DNA of 8,698 nucleotides from RYN-431 sp036388295 (GCA_036388295.1 DASVSC010000096.1:1-8698); one strand, 5' to 3'. Shown: positions 1-6,281, counted from the first letter of the stretch. The notes: a model not told the origin generated them from the sequence alone. Numbers and translations are program-made.

Positions 1-106
1 CCGTGCGGTGGTCGCGCCACAAACCGCCCCGGCCTAGCCGCCGCTGCGGCGGTAGCACCGGCTCGACCAACGCCCAGTGCTCGTCCTTGAGCTCGTATCG
101 TGCCAT
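1..106 (-). CDS. IS5-type transposase, N-terminal fragment cut by the window edge
   Basis: The minus strand from the ATG at 104-106 reads 35 codons with no stop before the left edge. It begins MARYELKDEHWALVEPVLPP and ends RDHRT. That is the usual N-terminus of IS5-family DDE transposases, which open with MxRYxLTDxxWxxIEPLLPP and continue to GRPxRDHRTV before the catalytic domain. The catalytic residues lie outside the window, so intactness cannot be judged. No Shine-Dalgarno site precedes the ATG, but TATGAT ends five bases before it. The enzyme would move its own element by cutting and joining at the terminal inverted repeats. The family call rests on recall of the motif, and the exact IS5 subgroup is not determined. 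Confidence 0.82.
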   Translation of the reverse strand, partial: MARYELKDEHWALVEPVLPPQRRLGRGGLWRDHRT

Positions 107-111
107 GCCGC

Positions 112-117
112 ATCATA
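112..117 (-). promoter_or_regulatory. -10-like box TATGAT before the transposase
   Basis: TATGAT (five of six matches to TATAAT) ends five bases before the transposase ATG, so transcription could start at or beside the start codon. No convincing -35 box sits at 16-18 bases; TTGTCT is present but only 12 bases away. Confidence 0.35.
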
Positions 118-139
118 GAACGACCCGTCAGACAAAACC

Positions 140-151
140 TAGGGTGAGGGG
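140..151 (-). repeat. Truncated copy of the CCCTCTCCC palindromic repeat
   Basis: The plus strand reads TAGGGTGAGGG, identical to the tail of the complete repeat at 7353-7393. The palindromic stem-loop that should precede it is missing and is replaced by the insertion-sequence end. It faces a complete inverted copy at 246-287, about 94 bases away. The two complete copies at 7353-7520 are separated by 85 bases, so this looks like the remains of the same kind of inverted pair. Confidence 0.6.
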
Positions 152-245
152 CGAGCCTTCAATGAATATCCGTTCGCAAAATATCATTGAGCGTATTCTG
201 CCCGGCGACGGTCGCCTCCACCGCGATCAGGCTCTTTTGTCGCCG

Positions 246-287
246 GCCCTCACCCTACCCTCTCCCGTGAGTACAAGGGAGAGGGAA
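246..287 (+). repeat. CCCTCTCCC palindromic intergenic repeat (REP-like), complete copy
   Basis: The unit opens GCCCTCACCCTACCC and closes GGGAGAGGGAA. Arms CCCTCTCCC (258-266) and GGGAGAGGG (277-285) form a perfect 9-bp stem around a 10-base loop. It matches the copies at 7353-7393 and 7479-7520 except for the loop and the inner stem bases. It lies just beyond the 3' end of the mutarotase gene, so it will be in that gene's transcript tail and could act as a stabilising or terminating hairpin. There is no T-run typical of an intrinsic terminator. The rest of 152-245 shows no gene. Confidence 0.85.
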
Positions 288-308
288 CTCCGTGACATGT
301 TTCGCACG

Positions 309-1199
309 TTATGCGTTCTCCAACGGCTCGACGCGCAGCGCGACTTTCATCTCATGCGTCGCCCCGGCCGGCAGCGTGATCGTGTCGTCGGCGCAGTTGG
401 CGGTTTCGACACAGACAAAGCCTGGCCAGTTTTCTTCGCCGACGTCCGTCTGCTTTTTTGCTTTAGCGGGAAACGGATTCCAGACGACGGTCGACCGGCT
501 GCCCTGTTTTTCGACGATGATTTGCCGGCCCAGGTCCGGGTCCTGCACCACGCAGGCCGCCGCGGTGTCGACGTACACGCGGTCGGTCTCTTCGGTGAAC
601 GTGATGGCCTCGCGCGTTTCCTGCCGACGTGACCCATCGGCCATTTTGTCGATGTAGGTCGTTCCCTGCAGCCCGTCGATGCCGATCTCGCGCACGTCGC
701 GCACGCGGAAGTAAGTGTGCAGGGCTTCGTCGAACCGGAACGGCTGCCCGCTGGTGTTGGTGACGCTTAACGTCATCGTCAGCGTGCGGCCGAAGTGGAC
801 GACGAACTCGGCGGTGAACGCGTGCGGCCAGTGCGGGCTGAAGTCGGGCGGGACTTCAATGCGCAGCCGCACGGTCACGCCGGCAGCGTCTTCGGCCGCT
901 TCGACCAACTTCCATGCCCGGGTGCGCACCAACCCGTGCGCCGGCGCGTCGGTAGACCCGTTCGGGTGCGGGCCGAACCAAGGCAGACAAATCGGCACGC
1001 CGCCGCGGATCGCCCCGCCGTCCTTGAACACGGCCTTCGGGCTCATCCACAGCACCGGCTCGGCACCTGTCGGCTTCCAGTGCGTCACGTGCGCGCCGTG
1101 CAGGTAGATTTCGCCCTCGGCCAGTGGGTGATCGATGCGGATTGTTTCGAGCCCGCCCTGGCCGCGGACGTGCGTGATGGAAGAACTGGATGAACTCAT
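309..1199 (-). CDS. D-hexose-6-phosphate mutarotase (aldose 1-epimerase family)
   Basis: This 296-residue cytosolic protein would interconvert the alpha and beta anomers of hexose 6-phosphates such as glucose 6-phosphate. It matches the YeaD/YMR099C branch of the galactose mutarotase-like fold in length and motif order: GAHVTHWKP (35-43), AIRGGVPICLPWFG (63-76), HGLVRTRAW (88-96), ALHTYFRV (159-166), DRVY (206-209), VVWNPF (238-243) and FVCVETAN (261-268). By family knowledge His161 and Glu265 should be the acid/base pair. There is no signal peptide. The start is fixed by a four-base ATGA overlap with the stop of the upstream glycosyltransferase, which implies translational coupling and a shared transcript. 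Sugar specificity cannot be read from the sequence, and the pairing with a glycosyltransferase is suggestive only. Confidence 0.92.
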   Translation of the reverse strand: MSSSSSSITHVRGQGGLETIRIDHPLAEGEIYLHGAHVTHWKPTGAEPVLWMSPKAVFKDGGAIRGGVPICLPWFGPHPNGSTDAPAHGLVRTRAWKLVEAAEDAAGVTVRLRIEVPPDFSPHWPHAFTAEFVVHFGRTLTMTLSVTNTSGQPFRFDEALHTYFRVRDVREIGIDGLQGTTYIDKMADGSRRQETREAITFTEETDRVYVDTAAACVVQDPDLGRQIIVEKQGSRSTVVWNPFPAKAKKQTDVGEENWPGFVCVETANCADDTITLPAGATHEMKVALRVEPLENA

Positions 1200-2395
1200 G
1201 ACGTCGTTCCGTTGGAGGCGGGCTTAAGGTCGTAGCGCACGCCGCGCCAGACGACCTGCCGACGGCCGGATTGATACAGCGACCGCACGAACACCGCCAG
1301 CAGCATCAGCGTGCCCAGCGGCCAGAGCAGTGCGTAAACCGCGTTCGACCGGCCCCAGCGGTAGCCGTCCACCAGCGCCAGCGTGATCAGCACAACGTGC
1401 AGCAAACCGAGCCCCAGCCAGACGCGGCCGTTCAGCGGCACGTCGTGCGCCAAGCCTATGGCCAGCGCCGGCCAGACGGTCAGCGTGCAGAGCAGCAAAA
1501 ACCCGATCGCCCCCAGCACGCGCCAGGGCTTGCCCCGACTGGCGGCGATAAAGTTTCGGCCCCAGCCGCGGAAGATTTCGCCGAGCGACGCGTACATCCG
1601 CGTGGTGACCAGATCCATGCCCCAGCCGAGGCGCGGCTTCAGGCCGGCGCGCTTCATCCTCCGGGCCATTTCCACGTCCTCGCCGGCGCTGTCGCGCAGC
1701 GCCTCATGGCCACCGATTTGTTCGTACGCCTCGCGTCGCGTCGCGATGAACTGCCCGCACGCGAAGGCCGTCTGCGGACGCAGGTGGGCGTTGGCCCAGT
1801 GCATGGAGTACATGCCGCCGGTCGCCATGCCGCACAGCGGCGTGAGCAGGCTGTCCCAGAACCCGCTGCCGACGAAGCGCGGAACGAAGCTGACCAAATC
1901 GAACCCGCGCGAGAGCCCGATGGCGACTGCTTCGCGCACCGCCGACGGGGCCAGCGTAGTGTCGCTGTCGATAAAGACGAGCCACTGCCCGTCCGCCTCG
2001 CGCACGCCGCGGCAGACGGCATTCGGCTTGCCGAGCCAACCGGCCGGCAGTTCGCCGTCGCGCACGTGCAGCGCTGTCAGCCGTGGCTCGGCGGCGGCCA
2101 AACGGTCGATCACGTCAGCGGTACCGTCGTCGCTGCGGTCGTCGACGGCGATCAGGCTGAAATCCGGATAATCCTGCGCCAGCACCGACCGCAAACAGCT
2201 TTCGATCCCGGCGGCCTCGTTCCGGCACGGCACGATCACCGACACGCGCGGCGGTGCGTCAATGGCCGGCGTCGTCCCCCGCCGCAACGCCAGCCGCCCG
2301 CGGCCCTTGATCGCGACGAATAAAAAAAACGCCCAAGCCCCCGGCCCCAATAAGCCGTACGCGATGGCCAAATACCCTTCGGGCGTCACGGTCAT
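1196..2395 (-). CDS. Membrane-anchored glycosyltransferase family 2 (HpnB/CrtQ-like)
   Basis: This 399-residue inverting glycosyltransferase would transfer a sugar from a nucleotide-sugar to a lipid or membrane acceptor at the cytoplasmic face. A predicted N-terminal membrane helix (about 8-28) precedes the GT-A domain. That domain shows VSVIVPCRNE (51-60), DDRSDDGT (85-92), the metal-binding DSD (143-145), GED with the likely catalytic base at 239-240, and an RGWGRN element (276-281) in place of QxxRW. Three C-terminal membrane helices follow (about 295-318, 325-345, 351-371), ending in VVWRGVRYDLKP. This layout is typical of hopanoid-associated HpnB and carotenoid glycosyltransferase CrtQ relatives. 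No hopanoid or carotenoid gene is in view, so the acceptor is unknown. A weak GGAAG lies nine bases before the ATG. The stop overlaps the next gene. Confidence 0.88.
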   Translation of the reverse strand: MTVTPEGYLAIAYGLLGPGAWAFFLFVAIKGRGRLALRRGTTPAIDAPPRVSVIVPCRNEAAGIESCLRSVLAQDYPDFSLIAVDDRSDDGTADVIDRLAAAEPRLTALHVRDGELPAGWLGKPNAVCRGVREADGQWLVFIDSDTTLAPSAVREAVAIGLSRGFDLVSFVPRFVGSGFWDSLLTPLCGMATGGMYSMHWANAHLRPQTAFACGQFIATRREAYEQIGGHEALRDSAGEDVEMARRMKRAGLKPRLGWGMDLVTTRMYASLGEIFRGWGRNFIAASRGKPWRVLGAIGFLLLCTLTVWPALAIGLAHDVPLNGRVWLGLGLLHVVLITLALVDGYRWGRSNAVYALLWPLGTLMLLAVFVRSLYQSGRRQVVWRGVRYDLKPASNGTTS

Positions 2396-2446
2396 AGGGG
2401 CGATCTTCCGGGGCAGACGTTAAAACTCAAAACAATCCCATCGGCC

Positions 2447-2475
2447 AACGACGCGCCGTTAGTCGACGCGTCGTT
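2447..2475 (-). terminator. Hairpin at the end of the small orphan gene, possible terminator
   Basis: Perfect 9-bp arms AACGACGCG (2447-2455) and CGCGTCGTT (2467-2475) flank an 11-base loop. On the minus strand the hairpin starts within the stop codon of the 78-aa gene, and a T-rich stretch (TTGTTTTGAGTTTT) follows only after about 13 bases. That is too far for a classical intrinsic terminator, so it may be a weak terminator, an attenuator before the glycosyltransferase, or an mRNA 3'-end stabiliser. Confidence 0.4.
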
Positions 2476-2710
2476 ACCGGAGCGGATTCCACTGCCGCTC
2501 CAGGTCCACCACTTCCATCCTCCGGTGCAAGCGGCGGTCGGTTTTGAACCAGCGGTAGACGTCGCGCTTGGCGATCGGATTGCTCACCACGTCGTCGATC
2601 GTCCACCCCGCGAACGCCAGCAGCCGGGCCAAGTCACGCCGGACCTGCACGTGCGTCGTCTGCTGCTCGTCCGAAGGCCCGGTCAGCGGGCGAAGGCGGG
2701 AAAAGTCCAT
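2474..2710 (-). CDS. Small hypothetical protein, 78 aa
   Basis: I do not recognise this gene. From the ATG at 2708-2710 it encodes a charged 78-residue soluble protein beginning MDFSRLRPLTGPS. Its middle and end (LARLLAFAGWTIDDVV, AKRDVYRWFK, RRMEVVDLERQW) look helical and basic, with hints of a helix-turn-helix but no clear match. There is no signal peptide or membrane segment. I chose this start because TACAAT ends six bases before it, which would give a leaderless mRNA. A start at 2737 would add nine residues, and one at 2824 would run through a palindromic repeat and is very unlikely. It is divergent from the ABC-F gene and 78 bases upstream of the glycosyltransferase, with a hairpin at its stop. 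It could be spurious. Confidence 0.5.
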   Translation of the reverse strand: MDFSRLRPLTGPSDEQQTTHVQVRRDLARLLAFAGWTIDDVVSNPIAKRDVYRWFKTDRRLHRRMEVVDLERQWNPLR

Positions 2711-2716
2711 GACCGC

Positions 2717-2722
2717 ATTGTA
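2717..2722 (-). promoter_or_regulatory. -10 box TACAAT placed for a leaderless start
   Basis: TACAAT matches the TATAAT consensus at five of six positions. It is followed by six bases (GCGGTC) and then the ATG of the 78-aa gene, so the expected +1 is the A of ATG. No -35 hexamer resembling TTGACA is visible 16-18 bases upstream. Confidence 0.45.
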
Positions 2723-2746
2723 GCGCACGGCTGTCATGAAAAGGGA

Positions 2747-2823
2747 TGGCCGCGGGTGTAAACCCACGCGAAAACGACGCGGCGTTGACGGGAGCAGTTC
2801 GCGCGGGTTTACACCCGCGGCCA
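2747..2823. repeat. Inverted pair of 26-bp palindromic repeats between divergent genes
   Basis: Arm one (2747-2772) opens TGGCCGCGGGTGTAAACCC, and arm two (2798-2823) closes GGGTTTACACCCGCGGCCA. The arms are reverse complements at 25 of 26 positions, with a 25-base spacer. Arm two is identical, inverted, to the copy at 8649-8674. Each arm is also nearly self-complementary: CGCGGGT, a four-base loop, then ACCCGCG. Read on the plus strand the loop is GTAA, a GNRA-type tetraloop in RNA. The pair occupies the space between the 78-aa gene and the ABC-F gene and would form a large cruciform or RNA hairpin. This is the layout of a REPIN (paired REP). Confidence 0.9.
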
Positions 2824-2856
2824 CACGCTTCCCTAGTCCCGGTTGCCATCTCCCAT

Positions 2857-2862
2857 TACCCT
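2857..2862 (+). promoter_or_regulatory. Weak -10-like hexamer TACCCT before the ABC-F gene
   Basis: TACCCT keeps the T1, A2 and T6 positions of TATAAT and is followed by exactly six bases and the ATG at 2869. Alone it is a poor match. It is listed because it has the same spacing as TACAAT and TACACT before two other genes without Shine-Dalgarno sites in this window. Confidence 0.25.
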
Positions 2863-2868
2863 GTCGGA

Positions 2869-4662
2869 ATGCTTTTGACCGCGCGGAATCTCAGTAAGTC
2901 GTTCGGGCCGCGCCAACTGTTCGCCGGCATCTCCATCGGCCTGGAAGAAGGGGACCGCGTCGGCCTGATCGGGGCGAACGGCAGCGGGAAATCGACGCTG
3001 CTGAAAATCTTCGCCAACGCCGAAGCGGCCGACGAGGGCGAACTCATCGCCAAGCGCAACTTGCGCGTCGGCTACGTGGCCCAGGAAGACGCCTTTGACC
3101 CCGACGCCACGTGTGAGGACGTGGTCATCGGTGCGATCGACAAACACGTCGACGAGCACGACCGCCACGTGCGGGCCGCCATTCTGCTGGACCGGGCCGG
3201 GTTCGGTAGCCGCATCGACGCCAAAGCCGGCACGCTGTCGGGCGGGTGGCGCAAGCGGCTGAGCCTGGTGCGTGCGATGGCCGAGGAGCCGGAACTGCTG
3301 TTAATCGACGAGCCAACGAATCATCTGGACATCGACGGCATTGAATGGCTGGAAAAGACCGTCGCGGCCGCCCAGTTCGCCACACTGACCGTCACCCACG
3401 ACCGCCAGTTCCTGGAAACCGTCGCCAATCGCGTGATCGAGCTGAACCGCGCCTATCCCGACGGCTACCTCGGCCACCGCGGACCGTACAGCGAGTTCCT
3501 GGAAAAACGCGAAGAGTTCCTCGCCGCCCAGCGCGGCCAGCAACAGGCACTGGCCAGCGGCGTGCGGCGCGAGATCGAATGGCTGCGCCGCGGCGCCAAG
3601 GCCCGCACCACCAAGGCCAAGGGCCGCATCCAGCAGGCTGGCGAGATGATCGAGGACTTGGCCGATCTGAAATCGCGCAACACCGTCCAAGGCGCGGCCG
3701 CCGTCGACTTCGCCGCCAGCGAACGCCGCACGAAAAAGCTCGTCGAGCTGACCGACGTCACCCTGCAGCGCGGCGGCCGACAGCTGTTCGACCACGTCAG
3801 CGTCACACTTTCACCCGGCAAAAAGCTCGGCCTGCTCGGGCCTAACGGCAGCGGCAAGTCGTCGATGATCAAACTGCTGACCGGCGCGCTCGAACCGACC
3901 AGCGGAAAAGTGTTTCGCGCTGAGCAGTTGAAGATCGTGCTGTTCGACCAGCACCGCGAGCAGCTGGATTTAGACGACACGCTCCGCCACGCGCTCAGCC
4001 CGATGGGCGACAACATGGTCGTGCACGGCATTCCCACGCACGTCACTGGCTGGGCGCGGAAGTTCCTGTTCCGCACCGAACAGTTAGATTTGCCGGTGAG
4101 CGAACTGTCCGGCGGCGAGCGGGCCCGCGTGCTGATCGCCCGGCTGATGCTGCAGGAGGCCGACGTGCTGATCCTGGACGAGCCGACGAACGACCTGGAC
4201 ATTCCCACGCTGGACGTGCTGGAACAAAGCCTTGCCGGCTTCCCCGGCGCGATGGTGCTGGTGACGCACGACCGCTTCCTGCTCGGCCGCGTGGCGACGG
4301 ACATTCTGGGTCTGGACGGCCGCGGGCAGGCGAACCATTACGCCAGCCTGGATCAGTGGGAAGCGGCGCGAAAAGCCCCGAAGCGGTCGGCCGCCGTGTC
4401 ACCGAAAGCGGCCGCGCCGTCCGCGCCCGTTCCGCCGAAAAAGAAACGCCTGTCGTGGGCGGAGCAGAAGGAATGGGAGAACATGGAGGCCGCCATCGCC
4501 GCCGCCGAGGCGAGCATCGCCCAAGGCCAAGCCGCCATCGCCGACCCCGCCGTCATGGCCGACCATGTTCGGCTGACCACGGCGTACGGGTCGCTCGGTA
4601 AAGCCCAGGCCGAAGTAGACCGCCTGTACGCCCGTTGGGCGGAGTTGGAAGCCAAGCAGTAA
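2869..4662 (+). CDS. uup: ABC-F family ATPase, Uup type
   Basis: This 597-residue soluble protein has two ABC ATPase domains and no membrane segments, as in ABC-F proteins that act on the ribosome. Domain one carries GANGSGKST (35-43), signature LSGGW (123-127), Walker B LLLIDEPT with Glu148, and the switch His177. The interdomain linker (about 205-280) contains the basic ARTTKAKGR tip. Domain two carries GPNGSGKSS (324-332), LSGGE (413-417), VLILDEPT with Glu438, and His467. A Pro/Ala/Lys-rich stretch (505-528) leads to a C-terminal coiled coil (about 530-597), which distinguishes Uup from shorter EttA-like members. An in-frame start at 2746 would add 41 residues translated from the repeat; MLLTARNLSKSFG is the natural family start. 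No Shine-Dalgarno site is seen. The symbol is by domain architecture; the true paralogue assignment is less certain. Confidence 0.93.
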   Translation: MLLTARNLSKSFGPRQLFAGISIGLEEGDRVGLIGANGSGKSTLLKIFANAEAADEGELIAKRNLRVGYVAQEDAFDPDATCEDVVIGAIDKHVDEHDRHVRAAILLDRAGFGSRIDAKAGTLSGGWRKRLSLVRAMAEEPELLLIDEPTNHLDIDGIEWLEKTVAAAQFATLTVTHDRQFLETVANRVIELNRAYPDGYLGHRGPYSEFLEKREEFLAAQRGQQQALASGVRREIEWLRRGAKARTTKAKGRIQQAGEMIEDLADLKSRNTVQGAAAVDFAASERRTKKLVELTDVTLQRGGRQLFDHVSVTLSPGKKLGLLGPNGSGKSSMIKLLTGALEPTSGKVFRAEQLKIVLFDQHREQLDLDDTLRHALSPMGDNMVVHGIPTHVTGWARKFLFRTEQLDLPVSELSGGERARVLIARLMLQEADVLILDEPTNDLDIPTLDVLEQSLAGFPGAMVLVTHDRFLLGRVATDILGLDGRGQANHYASLDQWEAARKAPKRSAAVSPKAAAPSAPVPPKKKRLSWAEQKEWENMEAAIAAAEASIAQGQAAIADPAVMADHVRLTTAYGSLGKAQAEVDRLYARWAELEAKQ

Positions 4663-4749
4663 GTCTCAAACCGAACTTTCCGGCCTTGCAAGCCATCCTT
4701 TTGAGCGCTTCCATCTCGTCGCGCGGACGTGAGGCGACGCGGCACCCGG

Positions 4750-4771
4750 CGTGGCCGCTTAAGCGGCCACG
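4750..4771. repeat. Perfect 22-bp palindrome between convergent genes
   Basis: The half-site CGTGGCCGCTT is followed directly by its reverse complement, with no spacer. It lies in the 166-base space where the ABC-F gene (plus) and the membrane-protein gene (minus) converge. It could serve as a transcript-end hairpin for both directions or as a dyad protein site. There is no T-run on either side, so it is not a classical terminator. Confidence 0.6.
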
Positions 4772-4803
4772 TCAACAGAGCCAGCACACGTCCTGACGCA
4801 ACA

Positions 4804-4826
4804 CGATGTCGATGTGCTGGACATCG
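4804..4826 (-). terminator. Hairpin just after the membrane-protein gene, possible terminator
   Basis: Arms CGATGTC (4804-4810) and GACATCG (4820-4826) pair perfectly around a 9-base loop, two bases beyond the stop codon on the minus strand. A longer-range alternative pairs CCAGCACA (4781-4788) with TGTGCTGG (4813-4820), so the two foldings exclude each other. There is no T-run, and the terminator role is inferred from position alone. Confidence 0.35.
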
Positions 4827-4828
4827 CT

Positions 4829-5245
4829 CTAGCTCCGGGCGAGGGCGCGTTCCAGCTTCGCCTTGGGCGAGTACTGGGTGAAGCGTGTGTGTTCGCGCGG
4901 CGCGTTCCAGTCCGTCAACACGTACGTCGCGGCGAGCGCGCCGAAGACGCCGAAGAAGTACGCGCCGGCCTTTCGTTCCCTGATCGCCCCGGTCAGCAGC
5001 GGCAGGGTGAGCAGCAGGGGCGCGGTGGCGGCGTCGAGCGTGCCGTGGGTTTTGAACGGAAGCGCCTTCTTCGCCGCCAGCGGCTGATCGGTCATCGCGT
5101 TGACGGCCAACTGCGTGCCGGCGAACAGGTACGACAGCGTGCGGGCCGGCCCTTTCAGGTTCAGCAGCGACGGCAGCACGAACTGGGCAGCGACCAAGCC
5201 GTAATCCATGGCCCCATGGGCCCGGCGTTTGATGGGCGGATTCAT
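4829..5245 (-). CDS. Small integral membrane protein with an internal two-helix duplication
   Basis: This 138-residue protein has about four hydrophobic helices (roughly 14-28, 36-51, 72-87, 94-110) and a basic tail, so it should sit in the inner membrane. It consists of two similar halves. The first has RAHGAMD (8-14), two helices and TD (52-53). The second has KTHGTLD (65-71), two helices and TD (111-112). The HGxxD-to-TD spacing is nearly equal in both halves. This recalls small SPW-repeat-like membrane proteins, but I cannot name a family with confidence and the function is unknown. AAAGG stands eight bases before the ATG. The gene starts 31 bases after the dehydrogenase and probably shares its transcript. 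Confidence 0.75.
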   Translation of the reverse strand: MNPPIKRRAHGAMDYGLVAAQFVLPSLLNLKGPARTLSYLFAGTQLAVNAMTDQPLAAKKALPFKTHGTLDAATAPLLLTLPLLTGAIRERKAGAYFFGVFGALAATYVLTDWNAPREHTRFTQYSPKAKLERALARS

Positions 5246-5276
5246 CTTCGATACCTTTGCGTAAAATGACTCGTCC

Positions 5277-6056
5277 TCAGCCGCGCAGCAGCGACTCGGC
5301 CCCGTCGATCCAAATCGGCGTGCCGGTGATGTGGCTGCTGGCGTCGCTGGCTAAAAACAGGGCCAGCTGGGCGACCTGCTCGCTCGTGCCCGGCGCGTCG
5401 CGCAGCGGGTGCGGACGGCTGTAATTGGCTTCGATCTTGACCTTCTCCACGTCGCGCGCTTCGGTGTTCTGGCCGATGTTCGTCTTGATCGCGCCGGGGC
5501 AGATCACGTTCACGCGGATCTTCGACGGCGCTAGTTCCAGCGCCAGCATTTTCGTCATCGCCACCTGACCGGCCTTGCTGGTGGAATAGGCCGTCGCGCC
5601 GGTGTTGCTGAAGACGCGCGTGCCGTTGATGGAGGCCGTCACCAGAATTGAGCCGCCGCCGTTCTGTTTCAGGTAAGGCACGGCGTACTTGATCGTGATG
5701 AACGTGCCGGTGAGGTTGTTACTGATCGTCTGTTCCCATTCCTCGTCGGCAATGTCCTCGATCGGTGCCCAGACGCCGTTGATGCCGGCGTTGGCGAAGA
5801 CAATGTCGAGCTTGCCGAACTTTTCGACGGTCGTGGCGTAGGCCGCTTTAATGGCCGTGGCATCAGAGATGTTGGCGATGAGTGGAATGGATTCGCCGCC
5901 GGCGGCGTTGATCTCGGCGACGGCCTTGTAGACGTCATCGCCGGTATGCCCGAGCACGCCCACTTTCGCCCCCGCCTGCGCGAATGCCACAGCGGCAGCC
6001 TTGCCGATGCCCGACCCGCCGCCCGTGACCACCGCGACTTTGTTTTGAAGCTGCAT
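5277..6056 (-). CDS. Short-chain dehydrogenase/reductase (SDR), classical type
   Basis: This 259-residue cytosolic NAD(P)-dependent oxidoreductase has a complete Rossmann fold. It shows TGGGSGIG (11-18), NAG (89-91) and the catalytic tetrad Asn114, Ser142, Tyr157, Lys161 (YSTSK), then CPGAIKT (186-192) and the usual C-terminal GTPIWIDGAE. The second strand ends LGHTGDD with no acidic residue at the tip, which leans towards NADP(H). The adenine-contacting Asp commonly found before strand four is Asn here (NISD, 62-65). The substrate cannot be predicted; FabG-like, sugar and alcohol dehydrogenases all share these motifs. The start is well supported by AGGAG seven bases before the ATG, the clearest Shine-Dalgarno site in the window. 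A 31-base gap to the small membrane-protein gene suggests a two-gene operon. Confidence 0.93.
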   Translation of the reverse strand: MQLQNKVAVVTGGGSGIGKAAAVAFAQAGAKVGVLGHTGDDVYKAVAEINAAGGESIPLIANISDATAIKAAYATTVEKFGKLDIVFANAGINGVWAPIEDIADEEWEQTISNNLTGTFITIKYAVPYLKQNGGGSILVTASINGTRVFSNTGATAYSTSKAGQVAMTKMLALELAPSKIRVNVICPGAIKTNIGQNTEARDVEKVKIEANYSRPHPLRDAPGTSEQVAQLALFLASDASSHITGTPIWIDGAESLLRG

Positions 6057-6113
6057 GCCGTCTCCTGCAAAACCGACTGTTCGCGTGGAGACGTAAAGGT
6101 TGCGTAAAAACGG

Positions 6114-6281
6114 GATGAACCACGACGAACACTGAGGGCACGGCGAGAAAGTAAAGGCGGTTGTAAGAAAAGGCCTGACTCACGGCACCTAAACCCTCAG
6201 CACCCGTTCCATAAGGCATCTGATTTTCCCTACTCTTTTGCTCCGTGTGCTCCGTGTGCTCCGTGCCGTCCGTGGTTCATC
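6114..6281. repeat. Inverted GATGAACCACG arms with a 9-bp tandem repeat
   Basis: GATGAACCACG (6114-6124) is perfectly inverted at 6271-6281. Next to the right arm are four head-to-tail 9-base units, TCCGTGTGC twice, then TCCGTGCCG and TCCGTGGTT (6242-6277). The left arm is followed by a degenerate inverted version (AACACTGAGGGCACGG). Together they fill the 223-base gap between the YpdA-like gene and the dehydrogenase, and the right arm overlaps the first two bases of the YpdA-like stop codon. It looks like a decayed inverted intergenic repeat. No gene is visible in the gap. Confidence 0.7.

Larger units (their letters stand above)
1..139 (-). mobile_element. Partial IS5-like insertion sequence, transposase-proximal end
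   Basis: This is the stretch from the transposase start to the presumed element end. Read on the minus strand, the end begins GGTTTTGTCTGACGGG, which resembles a short IS5-type terminal inverted repeat. Immediately outside it is a CTAGG context followed by a truncated copy of an intergenic repeat (140-151). IS5-family elements commonly duplicate very short T/A-containing targets such as CTAG or TA, so a junction at about 139-141 is plausible. The other end is off the window, so neither the inverted repeat pairing nor the target duplication can be confirmed. The boundary is good to a few bases at best. Confidence 0.6.

Noticed and set aside
160..189. Near-inverted repeat CAATGAATAT / ATATCATTG
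   Set aside because: The stem is short, A+T-rich and bulged, with no gene end or T-run to explain it; it could easily be chance.
3..632. Plus-strand 209-aa open frame at the left end
   Set aside because: It runs antisense through the transposase fragment, the repeats and the mutarotase 3' end, and has no recognisable domain.
1271..2323. Plus-strand 350-aa open frame opposite the glycosyltransferase
   Set aside because: Its Arg/Gln/His/Pro-rich composition is typical of an antisense shadow in G+C-rich DNA; the opposite strand has complete GT2 motifs.
2400..2446. Promoter TTGGCC - 17 bases - TTTTAA before the glycosyltransferase
   Set aside because: The -10 match is only three of six and other placements are equally good, so I did not list it as a feature.
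3465..4304. Minus-strand 279-aa open frame opposite the ABC-F gene
   Set aside because: It is Ser/Arg-rich shadow sequence, and the plus strand encodes an intact two-domain ATPase.
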